This document shows, one piece after another, positions 54,247 through 64,000 of a stretch of 64,000 nt of DNA. Source of the DNA: Rhizophagus irregularis. Its lineage: Eukaryota > Glomeromycota > Glomeromycetes > Glomerales > Glomeraceae. The stretch lies in the NCBI RefSeq assembly GCF_026210795.1, contig NC_089459.1:496001-560000 (forward strand). The letters run 5' to 3'. Position numbers and translations under genes: made by a program. Positions within the stretch are counted from its first letter, which is position 1. The number at the start of each line of letters is the position of its first letter. Under the pieces are notes generated by a model that worked only from the letters and a program-made list of their open reading frames with translations, did not search any database and had not been told where the DNA came from.

Positions 54247-55196
54247 ATGGAATCAAAAAGTTCTAATAACACCCCTCCACTTGTTCCATAGACCATTGAA
54301 GAAGAAATATTTGGGCTTCAACATGAGGGTATACTCAATAGAAGTATTCCTTATCACACTATTTAACTCACTGCACTTATCAATTCTCAAAGGGAATCCG
54401 CTCGAGAGGGATCTGAAACATGTTCTTTGTGTAATAAATTCGATCTATTATTCGAACCTAATGGAGCTAACCTGTGAGATTGTCCTGTCTTCATAGCTTT
54501 CATCTTAGATGTATTATTATTTCCTTAAAAAAAAATACGACATGTTCTCGTTGTCAACGACTTATTTATCTTGGCGAGGATAATGATGTAAGGTTAAATC
54601 CTCAAGAAGAAGATCATAGGGTTAAAAAATTTTTTAAAGAGTTATCCAACAAACCACAAGACTTTAATCCGTCACCAGTGACAAATATAGAAACGGAGAA
54701 CTCTACAACTCCAGATATAGTGTTCGTCGAATTACACAATAAAATACTTGTTGCTGAAAGGATTCTTAAAGAAAAAACACTTAAAGTATCCCACATGGAA
54801 TATGAAATCCTTGACTCATACTATCCTCTCGGAGAAGCATTGGAGAAGAAATTGGCTGAATTTAAATCTATTCACCCTGGCCAACCTGTGAAAATCTTGC
54901 TTAATAATGTAGAAATTAAGTGACAATTTCCCTCTGAAATGACTTGTAATGTCTTTAACAAGAAAAAGCACTCAGCCAAAAATATTTACAACATATTCAA
55001 AACAGAAGGTTTGGGAAGAGATGAGATCAAGCAAATTAGGAGAATTTCACTATTATCTTTTGGAAAATTTACTGATAAAGAAATAAAGATCATTCAAGAA
55101 AAGGTTAGAGCGAATTCTTCTCGACCAAATTGGCTTGAAAATCAATTTAATGATTTAGATCTAAATAGGGAGTCGGTACCAATGCAGACTGATTGA
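54247..55196 (+). pseudogene. RING-H2 finger protein, broken
   Basis: One plus-strand frame from ATG 54247 (MESKSSNNTPPLVP) runs with in-frame TAG, TAA and TGA through IEEEIFGLQHEGILNRSIPY, SAREGSETCSLCNKFDLLFE and PNGANL. After a one-base shift it continues RLSCLHSFHLRCIIISLKKN TTCSRC. The CxxC ... CxHxxHxxC ... CxxC spacing is a RING-H2 zinc-binding domain, typical of E3 ubiquitin ligases. A helical region follows (DIVFVELHNKILVAERILKE) and, past a TGA at 54920, a further conserved-looking block (IYNIFKTEGLGRDEIKQIRR to SVPMQTD). Four stops and one shift make it non-functional. Confidence 0.6.
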
Positions 55197-55730
55197 ATAA
55201 CATCATTGGCCGGTGCTGTGCATATTTACATATAGATTCTAAAAAAATGATCACGCTTCTAATTTATTTTTTTAATATAATAGAAAGCATTAGCTCAAAC
55301 ATATTTACATAGATTCTACTATATGATCTGTTTTATTTTTATATGTAATAGAAAAGCATTAGCCGAACATATTTAATAAATGATCTGATTTATTTTTATT
55401 TTTTCAAAGATCGAAATTTTTGGTTATAATTTTTATCATGTGATCAGAAAATGATTGGCTATTAATTATCTAAACATATGATTTTGTCACGTTTCTTTTG
55501 TAACACAATTAATGAGCATATTAAAAATTACGCAAATCAATTACCATTTCGAACTACTTGTGCTATGCAAACAAATCTGACGCAACAACATCTACATTAT
55601 GTAATATAATTACGCCATAAAAATGGATCTCGATTTATACAAGACAGATAAAAAGTCACAAATCATTTGGAAAGAGATCAACGGATCACATCTATGATGT
55701 CATTTGGAAAATTTCATTCGTATTAACATA
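55197..55730. other. AT-rich intergenic DNA
   Basis: Two loosely similar copies of AGAAA(A)GCATTAGC(T/C)(C/G)(A)AACATATTTA occur at about 55283 and 55350. No gene. Confidence 0.4.
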
Positions 55731-55734
55731 ATAA

Positions 55735-56442
55735 TGCATTAATAATAATAATCATGAAATAAATTGGAGGCAAGTTTGTCTTCAAAAATTAGTAACACGA
55801 GATGGCAACATTCTACGAGAAGAACGGAGGCTGCATAGAGAAAAAAATGGTGTGCAGCAGGTTGACCCTGAAGATATTATCACGTGGATCACGTATATTA
55901 AAGAAGAAAAACCGCGAAAACGTTCCGATATTTCAGACGAGAAGTGGAATGAAGTGATTGCTAAAACGGACGCCTTGCTAATCGTTGATAAGGATAAAAA
56001 AAGTACGTGTATCTTGATCTAATACAAATGCTTAACCATGTTAAACTCAAACTTAATTATTGCTAGATAAATGTTCCGGCGAAAAAATGATCGATACGAG
56101 AAATGATATTTGCAACATAATTGGAATGTGGTACAATCTTTTATTAAAAACTTACAATACCCACTTACCATATAATAAAAGATTCGTGAGTTGTATGAGG
56201 AAATGACTAAAAACAAAAGTGTTGAGGGGAGAGTTTATGTTTTAGCTAAAGATCATTATGGGATGACAGCTGATGAAGTGGGATCATTATTTGGGTACAA
56301 ATTCAAGCGAAACCGTACTGTTCACAAAAAGTCCCTAGAAAAGGGTAAAACTAAACCAGTACTTTCTCAGCAATTGCAAAACGCTCTCGAACTATTGCAA
56401 TTAGTAACTGATCAGCCATCGGATTTTCCGATAGCATTTTGA
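55735..56442 (+). pseudogene. Two-exon unknown gene, start and phase unresolved
   Basis: The first block (55735-56002) encodes INWRQVCLQKLVTRDGNILR EERRLHREKNGVQQVDPEDI ITWITYIKEEKPRKRSDISD, ending at a GTACGT donor. The second (56182-56442) encodes IRELYEEMTKNKSVEGRVYV LAKDHYGMTADEVGSLFGYK and ends QPSDFPIAF. The apparent splice (AAAA|GTACGT ... AAAAG|ATTCG) is off by one base, and no initiator ATG is in frame. The protein is charged, soluble, and helix-rich; DEVGSLFGYKFKR could be a helix-turn-helix. It may be a decayed gene or have a missed intron border. No family recognised. Confidence 0.4.
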
Positions 56443-56716
56443 AAAATGCGCAAAATGGGTGTATAGAAGTAGTTAAACTTTAGTTTTTATTTTCTAATAA
56501 ATATACATTTGATATACGACTATTTTATTGAACGATTAATTTCGTGCGGTTCTTTAACATTTTTGTTTATTCTTATTCTTCGTTAAAATTATAAATAATT
56601 GATCGTAAGGAAAAAATTAAGGGGACAAAGCTGCTTGGGTGTTTTGCATCTGCTTCGCACAATACTGTTAACTATATGTATAAAGAGAATGTTGTAACTA
56701 GTAGCGGAATCTGTGC
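56443..56716. other. Intergenic between convergent genes
   Basis: AT-rich spacer between the plus-strand relic and the minus-strand zinc-finger gene. Confidence 0.4.
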
Positions 56717-57861
56717 TCAAGGTCCTCCTTCCATTAATTCAAAGGCTTTACTAAAATATTCGACAGCTTTTGAACCTTCGTAGGCTTTACGAAATGCCTC
56801 CCACATAAGTTCGTCCTGTTGATCCTCAGACAATATTTCTCCTTGTGGCGCGTCAGGTAAATCATCACAGTTTTCATTATCCAAATCATATTCGACTTGC
56901 CTCGGTAATGATGAGATAGCTTCCATTGCCATATAAAGTAATTCTTGCACGGTCTGATCATGTTTATTACGTCCATTTACAAGAACATCACGGTAAGATA
57001 ACTTTGTGTTATTATTCGTTGGTATAAACTCGTTTTTTTTGTCTTTTCCTTTAATAGAAATGGTAGCTTCATCTTTGCTAGACTTTTTCTCCACACGAAC
57101 ATCATTTTTATCTTCAGTTTTCCCTTCAACAAGAAAAGAACATGTGTCTTCAGAAGGACAAGTGGAAATATAATTCATCATAATATAATAACAATCCAAA
57201 AAGCTATTTAATACAATACAGATAATTGTAGCAACATACCTAAGTTCAATTTTTCATTTTCATCACATAATGTATCATTATCGGTGTCAGAGTCCACTAC
57301 ACTATCATTATGGTTGATAATCAAATGTCGGTTTAGCGCATCAAGAGAACAAAATCGCGAGCCAGTGCAAATTGGACACTAATATAAAAAAGTCACACAA
57401 AAAAAGTATCAGGTAGTGTTGTTAAACAGCGCAAATAAACTATTGGTATAACATCGCAGCAACTCTTGTCGCGAAACAAACCACGCCAATTGATAACACT
57501 ATTATCAGGTAGATATTTGTTTGAAATTACCTTGAATGGTCTTTGACGAGAGTGTCTATGTAAATGTTCTGCAAATATAACAATAAATTTAATTTTTACG
57601 ACATCAGCGGAACTAGTAAAGTCAAAAGTACTTGACATATTTTTCTATACCTTCTAATTTAGTAATACTACTTTGATGCTTATTGCAACCTTCCCACGGA
57701 CATATATAAATTGGATCTCCTATAGATGCTCTGTTGCAAGAATTGATGTCGTGTTCGTCGATGTGCTTTCTAAGTTTCTCCTGGGTTTCGAAATGTTGTG
57801 GTTTTGAATGAGAATATAACCACTTACAGACGAATGGCATCAGATTAGCACTTTCAGTCAT
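56717..57861 (-). CDS. C2H2 zinc-finger protein, 272 aa
   Basis: Four minus-strand exons join in phase: 57861-57651, 57568-57531 (38 nt), 57378-57240, 57147-56717 (819 nt). Finger 1 is degenerate (FVCKWLYSHSKPQHF...LRKHIDEHD: one Cys and an HxxxH pair). Finger 2 is classical and spans the exon junction (YICPWEGCNKHQSSITKLEE HLHRH). An RQRPFK linker leads to finger 3 (CPICTGSRFCSLDALNRHLI INH). The rest is acidic and Ser/Lys-rich with no domain. The CxW spacing in fingers 1-2 recalls the PacC/Rim101 and GLI/Zic groups, but the lost Cys in finger 1 argues for a diverged member. A nuclear DNA-binding regulator is the likely role; its target is unknown. The reading frame is intact. Confidence 0.8.
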
Positions 57862-57935
57862 GGTAGTATGGTAGATTATATCCAGAAAAATATTTTGAGT
57901 GGTTGATATGTTACACAGTTGCCTCGTGCTAACCG

Positions 57936-58186
57936 GCCGATGGACGGTAAGTTATTCCAGAAGTTGATTCGTGAAGGTTAATAGACTTTCGGATTATTTA
58001 GAAGATATTGGGAACGCATACGTCTGTGAATTCGAATTAGATCCCTTAGCTGACTTCTACTATCCGGCTCTAATTCCACCTTTATCTATCCTAGCTAATA
58101 GATCAGATATTCGTAAAAAGATTCCTATTAGTGTAGAATCTGCTGTTATGGGAGGAGTGAGTCTATTTACTCTAGAAAAAAAATAA
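57936..58186 (+). pseudogene. Coding relic with one frameshift, unknown family
   Basis: QLPRANRPMDGKLFQKLIRE G ends at TAA. One base over, the text continues in the frame containing LEDIGNAYVCEFELDPLADF YYPALIPPLSILANRSDIRK and SVESAVMGGVSLFTLEKK. The join point near 57975 implies a one-base change. Both ends are truncated. No domain named. Confidence 0.4.
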
Positions 58187-58239
58187 ACGATCTTCACTCC
58201 AGAATCTAATCCAAATGAACTATTCCATTGATAACTTGA

Positions 58240-58600
58240 CTACGTTAATAGGAATAACTTGGGAGCAAGAAGAGATGATATGTCTCTGCTATTCGATTTA
58301 GTGTTTTATCGCCAAACCCTGTGCTAAAATTTAAATCTAAATGGGCTATATTTGGGAATATACGCGAAAAGCCATTGAATTTTTTATCTGAAAGTGGATA
58401 GTAGTTCAAAATTTCTAGATGTGTTAGATTTAAGCTATAAACCGGCTTTTGCCTTTTACATACTATTTTCATAAATTTTTTCAATTGAGAGTGGCATTTA
58501 TTCTTCCACTTTAGCTCGATGCGTTTCCACAGAACAGGAGCACCGCATCTGTACCACAATCGGGAAACAAATAGAGTGATAGAGTGGGATAGAGTGACTT
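58240..58600 (-). pseudogene. F-box/LRR-type protein fragment
   Basis: On the minus strand, TLFVSRLWYRCGAPVLWKRI ELKWKN matches the second half of F-box domains in Rhizophagus F-box proteins (pattern L(F/Y)xxRxW...AxPxLW+). LTHLEILNYYPLSDKKFNGF and FPNIAHLDLNFSTGFGDKTL are leucine-rich repeat text. A stop lies upstream near the ACTCTATC direct repeat (58580-58600) and the LRRs end abruptly after AETYH. Both ends are missing. Intact relatives would act as SCF ubiquitin-ligase substrate receptors. Confidence 0.6.
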
Positions 58601-58720
58601 ATCTACTGCTAAGAAATGTAAAATATGTTCTAGTAATTCCTGTATATTAAAAATACTTGTATGCACCATAAATAATATATGCTGTATCTTTAATCAAAAA
58701 AATAAATTTTCTGGGTTGGA

Positions 58721-58927
58721 TCAGACTCCCAGATATCCACTCAGCTCAAAGTAATTGAACACGCCTACAACTCCATCCTGTCTTATGTTCTTAACAGTGA
58801 TTAAGCCAGTGGCCCTATCATATGTGTGTTCATATTTGACCGGATTGCATAATGGCAAATACTGCGTGGGGTTAGTAGTGAACTTACCCATTGTCTTGCG
58901 CCAGTTATTCCTTGATTTTTTAGCCAT
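58721..58927 (-). CDS. Small ORF, 68 aa, of the decayed mobile element
   Basis: ATG to TAG frame on the minus strand: MAKKSRNNWRKTMGKFTTNP, TQYLPLCNPVKYEHTYDRAT, GLITVKNIRQDGVVGVFNYF, ELSGYLGV. A basic N-terminus then a likely beta-rich segment. It lies downstream of the recombinase and the 59034-59497 frame in the same orientation. The protein-like composition suggests a real small gene, perhaps DNA-binding. Unknown family. Confidence 0.4.
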   Translation of the reverse strand: MAKKSRNNWRKTMGKFTTNPTQYLPLCNPVKYEHTYDRATGLITVKNIRQDGVVGVFNYFELSGYLGV

Positions 58928-59033
58928 ACTAATAATTTATCTGATTCAATTATCTTTGATCAAAAATATGCAAAGTGCCTAATTCATCTCTTTAAACTAC
59001 CACTCGCTTAACCTTTCTTGGTTGTGTCCTACT

Positions 59034-59497
59034 TTATTGCTTAGCCAAAGGCGCAAAAGCATGAGGGACAGCCTTTTCTTCTCTTACCCAGTACCCATAG
59101 GATCTCTCAATTATCTCAACCGAATCAGAATCTTCAGAAAACTCAGACAAATAGGCAGAACCCTTACTTTTTTCATTAATCAGTATGGGAACTGTTTTAT
59201 GTATTAAGTCAATCACAGTCTCCCTATCCACACATTCATCCAGTAGTTGTACATATAGATCTTCTTTATTTCTTTCCAATCTTCTTACCATCTTTTTAAA
59301 GCTATTATACTCAGAATGATAATTATCCAGTTTTTTCTCGAGCTTTCAAATCTGTCCAGAGAGTGCTTTATATGCTCTTGCATTCTGCTCATCCAGTTCA
59401 AATAACCAGGCTGTTTTCTCTGTACCTCTGATTTCTTTTTGCTCCTAGCTATACTATCAGATAAATGCTTTTGATCGGTTAATTCCATTCTGGCCAT
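59034..59497 (-). pseudogene. Coiled-coil ORF of the decayed element, one frameshift
   Basis: The first part (59497 to about 59340) is MARMELTDQKHLSDSIARSK KKSEVQRKQPGYLNWMSRMQ EHIKHSLDRFE. A one-base shift near 59340 leads to KKLDNYHSEYNSFKKMVRRL ERNKEDLYVQLLDECVDRET and ends in VREEKAVPHAFAPLAKQ. The heptad-like Leu/Ile spacing suggests a coiled coil of about 150 residues in all. It has the same strand and spacing as the recombinase, 50 bp upstream. No family recognised. Confidence 0.45.
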
Positions 59498-59860
59498 TTT
59501 TGTGATATTTTATATATGCTAGATCTTAGGCGAATGAAAAAATAAAATTTAATAAATGTTGTCTAACTCATCTATGTGATTAGTTTTCGTCAAAGAGCTT
59601 AAATGCCATTGCCTAATCATAAAGCTGTCCTCTTTTTCAAAATTGACTATAGTATAGTTTTGCGCTGGGGAGGCATAATTGTCTGGCGAATATCGAAGGG
59701 CTTGACTGGCGATGCTCATGCATAGCTTCTGATAAATTCTTCGCACCATTCAATATGACCGCAAATACTGCCCCTAATTTGCGCAAATAGCTAGAAAGAA
59801 GTGGTTTACCAGTTTCAGGAAGAAATCTATCTTTTTTTCAAAAATGTATTAAACTATTTA

Positions 59861-60155
59861 CACTGGTCAAAAACCAATATATCAGGTAGTAGATATGTAT
59901 CAGATATGTACCCGATATGTGTAGTATTAATGCAGAAAATTGGGTACCCGATATGTGTAAGATATATGTAAATATATATATCATATACATATCGGGTACC
60001 GATATGTATATGATATGTATATGATATGTAGACGATATATATATTTACACATATCTTACACATATCAGGTACCCGATTTTCTGCATTAATACTACACATA
60101 TCGGGTACATATCTGATACATATCTGCTACCCGATATATTGGTTTTTGACTAGTG
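59861..60155. mobile_element. Long palindromic fold-back element, CACTA-like
   Basis: CACTGGTCAAAAACCAATAT on the left and CACTAGTCAAAAACCAATAT on the complement of the right begin a near-perfect palindrome whose arms are about 130 bp each, meeting near 60000. GGGTACC and GATATGTAT words repeat within the arms. TTA flanks both ends (59858-59860 and 60156-60158). CACTR termini plus a 3-bp duplication suggest CACTA/EnSpm; some Tc1/mariner termini look similar. The transcript would fold into one long hairpin. Confidence 0.75.
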
Positions 60156-60225
60156 TTAACTCCTGGCACTTCTGGATCTCTCAACTGTCCATAAGAAATT
60201 GCATTCTGAATCCAAGTAAGGCATA

Positions 60226-61148
60226 TGGGCTGATTTGTTTACTCTGCATTAAAAAGAGTTATTGATTGATTTTCACAATTTTTGTTACTCAAAATTGTTT
60301 TGTAATACCAAAAAATCATCTGATTGATGATCACTTAACTAAATAATAAGTTGAACAAAAATTTACATTTGTGAAACTTAAATTATTAAATGTAAAAGAG
60401 CTGTGAAAAAACTCATTTCACTAATAAAAAACTCATTTCTCATATATATGGAATTTTTAACATATATTATTAAAAAGTAAGTATATTTTAATAAAAAATA
60501 AAGTAAAATAAAAATTTATATAGCCTTAGTAGCTATAAATGTTTATAAAAGTATAATAAAAATATCATATAAAAAATGGTATCATAATAGATATTTTCAA
60601 ACAATAAAAATAATTATTTTATGTCAGAGTTTGTATTACCATCTTTAAACGCAAATATATCAAGATTCATTGATCTGTTTTCTATAATTTTAGGCTCGTT
60701 GGAAGCTCTTGTTCTAGACTTTATAGGCGAAAAAAGAGCTCGCCAATTGAATCATTAGATCCAGAAATATTTACATTTAAAGTTGAAGTATGAACTTTTT
60801 AACATGCTTAAATGCAAATATCTTGGGATTCACTGATCTATTTTGTATAAATTTAGGCTCTTTGGAAAGCCCTTAATCTGTTCTATATGAACGAAAAAAG
60901 AGCTTGCTGATTGGATCACTGGATCTGGAGATATTTACGTTTTAAGTTAAGATATAAATTTTTAATATATATAGTAAGTGCTAAGAATTATATTAATTTA
61001 AAAGAAATATTTACCAAATTATAGTATAATAACATTAAATAAAAATTTTTTAATACTCATTCCCAATTTACTGTATATTATATAGTATTTTGTATAATAA
61101 AAATGTAATAAAATTAATATTTTAATTAAAGGTAGACAAATCAGTCCA
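60226..61148. mobile_element. 923-bp TA-flanked inverted-repeat element in the recombinase
   Basis: TGGGCTGATTTGTTTAC on the left and TGGACTGATTTGTCTAC on the complement of the right; TA flanks at 60224-60225 and 61149-61150 fit a Tc1/mariner-type target. Recombinase coding text stops at its right edge (ERAKLL) and resumes at its left edge (WIQNAIS). No transposase frame. It contains the duplicated block 60645-60970. Confidence 0.7.
60645..60970. repeat. Two tandem copies of a ~165-bp unit
   Basis: GATTCA(T/C)TGATCT(G/A)TTTT, TAGGCTC(G/T)TTGGAA, GA(A/C)(G)AAAAAAGAGCT(C/T)GC, GAAATATTTAC/GAGATATTTACGTTT occur twice in the same order (about 60650-60805 and 60815-60965), with roughly 80% identity by eye. 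Confidence 0.65.
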
Positions 61149-61971
61149 TATAGAGAAGTTTAGCCCGCTCTTCATCTCTTTTTAACGATCTAAATATCTG
61201 AGGATTATCCTATTGGCCTCAGTTTTTTGTGTATTCAGTTACACTTCCATTAGATATGCGCAAGTCTTTAATTTCGGTGGGACGGATGCAGAGCATTATT
61301 ATTATATCGGCTAAGGCTTGTACATCAGATGTGTTAGACACATCATAGAAATTGAGTCTCTTCTTAACTGATTCTAACGAAAAGTAATCTGAAAAATCAA
61401 TCCCTTTATTTTTACGTTAATCCCTATGCTTTATTTGAATTTTATTAGATACGCAGGTTGTATCTTTGTTTAATATAGCAGAGATTATCTTTTCTGGGCA
61501 TTAAGTCACAAATTTTATTTTTCATTACACCATTTGGAGTTTTTGCAACTCTCTTCAGAACTTACTAAGACGGGATGTTGTGGCGATAGGATTAAGGGAT
61601 GTTATAGTTAAAGCTTTGGCTATCGCCTTTACTTCTTTTTCACTAAGATTATTTCGAACAATACGCTAGACTATACTTTCGATGGTTTCTCTGTCTGGGA
61701 TGATGTTGAATATTTGGCATATATTAACTTTCCCTGTTTCTTTGGGAATTACCTGACTTTTACTTCAGCAAATTTTCTAATCAGGAACTAATACAAACGC
61801 CTGCTCTTTACTAAAACTATACCCTTTCTGAAAGCGCTGGCGACCCTTGTCTCTTTTCAGTTTATCTGTCAAAAGCTTGAGTAATGCTAGGACGTGCTGG
61901 CTAAGTTCTTCATTACTCATATTTTTATTGAGTTTGTGCTCTGCAACATACTTTGTTACAATCGTGGACAT

Positions 61972-62150
61972 AGCTGTGTAAATATAGGTTGTGAAGTAAC
62001 TACTAGATTTTGCGTAATTGTTAGATTATTATATATCTGAAAAACTTCAATTCAAAAAAAAAATATTCTGACAATTCTCTATATGCAGACCTCACTTATA
62101 ATCGGTAAAAAATAATAATAATAATTTAGATTTATATATCGCCTAATTGT
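61972..62150. other. Spacer between helicase and recombinase relics
   Basis: AT-rich, no feature. Confidence 0.4.
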
Positions 62151-64000
62151 AAAGAAAAAAAAAGACCCTCTTATTCAAACACCTTATTTATAAACTGGCT
62201 TCTTATTTGCTCTTTACCAAAGCATACCATTCTCCTGGAATATACTTACATTTTTTTGCCATTCCTCATCAGTATCAAACCATGAGGATGTGAGTCCTTT
62301 ATCTTCAAATTCACATCAGATAATCTCTTCGCCTATTAATCTTTCTCGTACTGTCATTTCCATATGTTCTTTGGGGTCTTCTCCACCCTCTTTTGCATAA
62401 CCATACATTCGTGTATCTATTTTCATTTTATATTGAAATGCGGTAAAATCAAGCCTGTCTTCTTCAGTGATGGTTACAAAGACATCTGGATCCTTTTCAA
62501 GTTCGACTGCCTTTTTTCTGAGACACTCTTCTCACTAAGCTCTCGACAGAAGTATAGCAGATAATACTTCATTAAGCTTGGGTAAATTGCGCTTGACACT
62601 TATTTCTTTAGGAGATAAATTCACCACTTTGTTGCTAGATTCGTTAAATTTGGAAGGCTTATTAACTTTGGACTTATTGATTAGTGACTCAGGCATTTTA
62701 GAAATCTCAGATATGCCAGATATTGAGGTGACTGCCTGACTGGAACTTTGGCTTACTCTGATACATAATCAAAAAGGTCTTGAGTCGAATCACCCTACTT
62801 ATCTGCCTTTTTATTTTTATTAGTATTAGGTGGAGGCGTATTCTTTTCTGGAAGAGTCAGGATTATTTTGGAGGAATGATTTCTGGCATATTGAATATGA
62901 GTATATTTGTGGTCTCATGAGCCAGCAATTCATTTTGAGGTATATCAGAAAATTCTTCGATATTACCTAAACCAGATTCTTGGAGCTTGACTACGATCTT
63001 GAAGCAGTCAAGAATATACTGATATACTCTTATTTTATTATTCTATAAACATGTCCGATCAATACTAATTAGTGAAAATTTCTTACCATCGACTTTACTA
63101 ATTAATGGCTTTTTTTCATTAAACCTGCACTATTTGAGATAATTCTGGTATACTTTTTCACAGCCAAACCTGCTAATTTAATTTTCAGGCCAAGTTGTAA
63201 TATAATTAATTATAAATCGAATAGGATTAGAAAGTTGCTCTCGTATTGTTTCTATCTTTATCTTAGTTGCAGGAATTTTTCCTGAACTCCAATTTGATAA
63301 ATCACAGCTAAGAAGATATGACATGACTACTCTAAGTGCATTAGCCAGGTGCATCAGGATGGTCTAGAATATCCTTAGCTGATCAAAATATGGTATATTA
63401 CCTCTACAGCATGCAGAGACATTAAAACAAACTATACAAAAATCACTTATATTTATTTTGAGTGGTGCATCCTGATTGCTTGTAATTATATACCTAGCAT
63501 AATTATTTATTCATATAGTTTCAAGGTCTTTGCGTTCTATAGTTACCATTCGTTTTGTTATAAGTGATTTGAGATGTCCATTAAATCTATACCATTCCCA
63601 CTAGACATCCCAGTCTTATTTATTATAACAATAAGCTTTCGAGCTTGAATGGCACTATTAAATCGTCCAAGAATTTTTTCCAAATCTGACGTTGTGAAAT
63701 GGAAGTATAACCCTAAGACTTTGTCACCAATAAAGTCAGTAATAATATTTTTTCTGCACTATTGCAATGTAGATTTTAGTACCAAAATTGTTCAAGGCTT
63801 ATTTTCTGGCTTCTGCACTAAATATGTCTACCAGTTCCAGATATACTCATTAAACTCTTTGTTTTTATCACAAATTACATTCGATATATACCAGAGAATC
63901 AGATCTATAATTTCTTTATTAATTTCTATCACTGGTTTAGCCAAAAATCCTAAGAAAAGGTTAAAGAACTTTGTATTGAGAGCTGGAGTATTCAGTGAAT
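62150..64000 (-). pseudogene. DUF5906/NrS-1-like primase-helicase relic, runs off the window
   Basis: Minus-strand text from the window edge: FFNLFLGFLAKPVIEINKEI, ILVLKSTLQ (P-loop position, lacking a clean GKT/GKS), NIITDFIGDKVLG, TTSDLEKILGRFNSAIQARK LIVI, LMDISNHL, then MSYLLSCDLSNWSSGKIPAT KIKIETIREQLSNPIRFIIN. This is the superfamily 3-type helicase module seen in a large Rhizophagus ORF family (DUF5906, NrS-1 polymerase-like). A polar C-terminal region follows: ILDCFKIVVKLQESGLGNIE EFSDIPQNELL, then KDPDVFVTITEEDRLDFTAF. At least fifteen stops and several frame changes kill it. It lies upstream of the recombinase in the same orientation. Helicases of this type unwind DNA for replication of plasmids or viruses. 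The 5' end is outside the window. Confidence 0.65.

Larger units (their letters stand above)
59549..61971 (-). pseudogene. Tyrosine recombinase, decayed and twice interrupted
   Basis: It starts MSTIVTKYVAEHKLNKNMSN at 61971. Core text on the minus strand: DFSDYFSLESVKKRLNFYDV, ALADIIIMLCIRPTEIKDLR (box I Arg in LCIRPTE), FRSLKRDEERAKLL, then WIQNAISYGQLRDPEVPGVN, KPLLSSYLRKLGAVFAVILN GAKNLSEAM (box II region) and ALRYSPDNYASPAQNYTIVN (LxH...Y box with the nucleophilic Tyr; the usual His is Tyr here). The mariner-like element (60226-61148) and the fold-back element (59861-60155) sit inside the frame; stops and shifts occur throughout. Such enzymes cut and rejoin DNA at specific sites. This copy is dead. 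Family recognition comes from motifs and recall of the Rhizophagus repeat family. Confidence 0.65.

Noticed and set aside
1-64000. tRNA or rRNA genes
   Set aside because: I looked for conserved tRNA box-type words and rRNA-like GC-rich blocks and saw none I could support; a covariance-model scan was not possible.

Overview
The window reads as nuclear DNA of a fungus, most probably an arbuscular mycorrhizal (Glomeromycotina) fungus close to Rhizophagus. The evidence is very AT-rich DNA, short GT-AG introns, and a gene set typical of that group: BTB-BACK-TLDc proteins, a TKL-type kinase with an N-terminal Cys cluster, a sucrose-transporter-like permease, an Arb1-like RNAi factor, and degraded mobile-element genes (DUF5906/NrS-1-like helicase, tyrosine recombinase). 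No database was searched. Family calls rest on motifs and on recall of these families.

Layout. Positions 1-6470 hold almost no genes: tandem repeats, a 5'-truncated retroposed cDNA, several inverted-repeat DNA elements with recognisable target duplications, and a three-deep nest of transposons (5100-6468). Positions 6690-10910 and 31783-34440 are two arrays of the same ~660-680 bp macrosatellite, about 21 kb apart and ending in the same variant unit. Between them lie a fragmented gene region (12.2-14.3 kb), a BTB-TLDc pair (broken copy 16680-18137, intact copy 19084-20558), an unlisted two-exon gene for a 59-residue protein (21932-22176), a broken multi-exon gene (23.1-24.9 kb, minus) and more inverted-repeat elements, one carrying a tandem array of mini-exon-like units.

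Positions 34.8-38.6 kb (minus) hold an Arb1-like pseudogene with at least six lesions and an intact-looking 420-aa protein kinase. Positions 39-43 kb contain degraded coding relics. Positions 45.1-49 kb are the healthiest stretch: a secreted Lys-Glu-Pro-Ala repeat protein with a probable GPI signal, then an eight-exon sucrose/H+ symporter-like transporter with 14-nt and 21-nt microexons. Positions 51-56.5 kb hold a decayed cluster of SANT/Myb-like genes, a RING-H2 pseudogene and orphan ORFs. An intact four-exon C2H2 zinc-finger gene lies at 56717-57861 (minus).

From 58.7 kb to the window end the minus strand carries what looks like one decayed mobile element: a helicase protein (running off the edge), a tyrosine recombinase and two small ORFs. 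Two later DNA transposons have landed in the recombinase. This combination is the best candidate here for a poorly described system.

No operon logic applies. The intact genes (BTB-TLDc, 59-aa protein, kinase, Lys-Glu-Pro-Ala protein, transporter, zinc finger) are independent units in a repeat-dominated region with extensive pseudogenisation.
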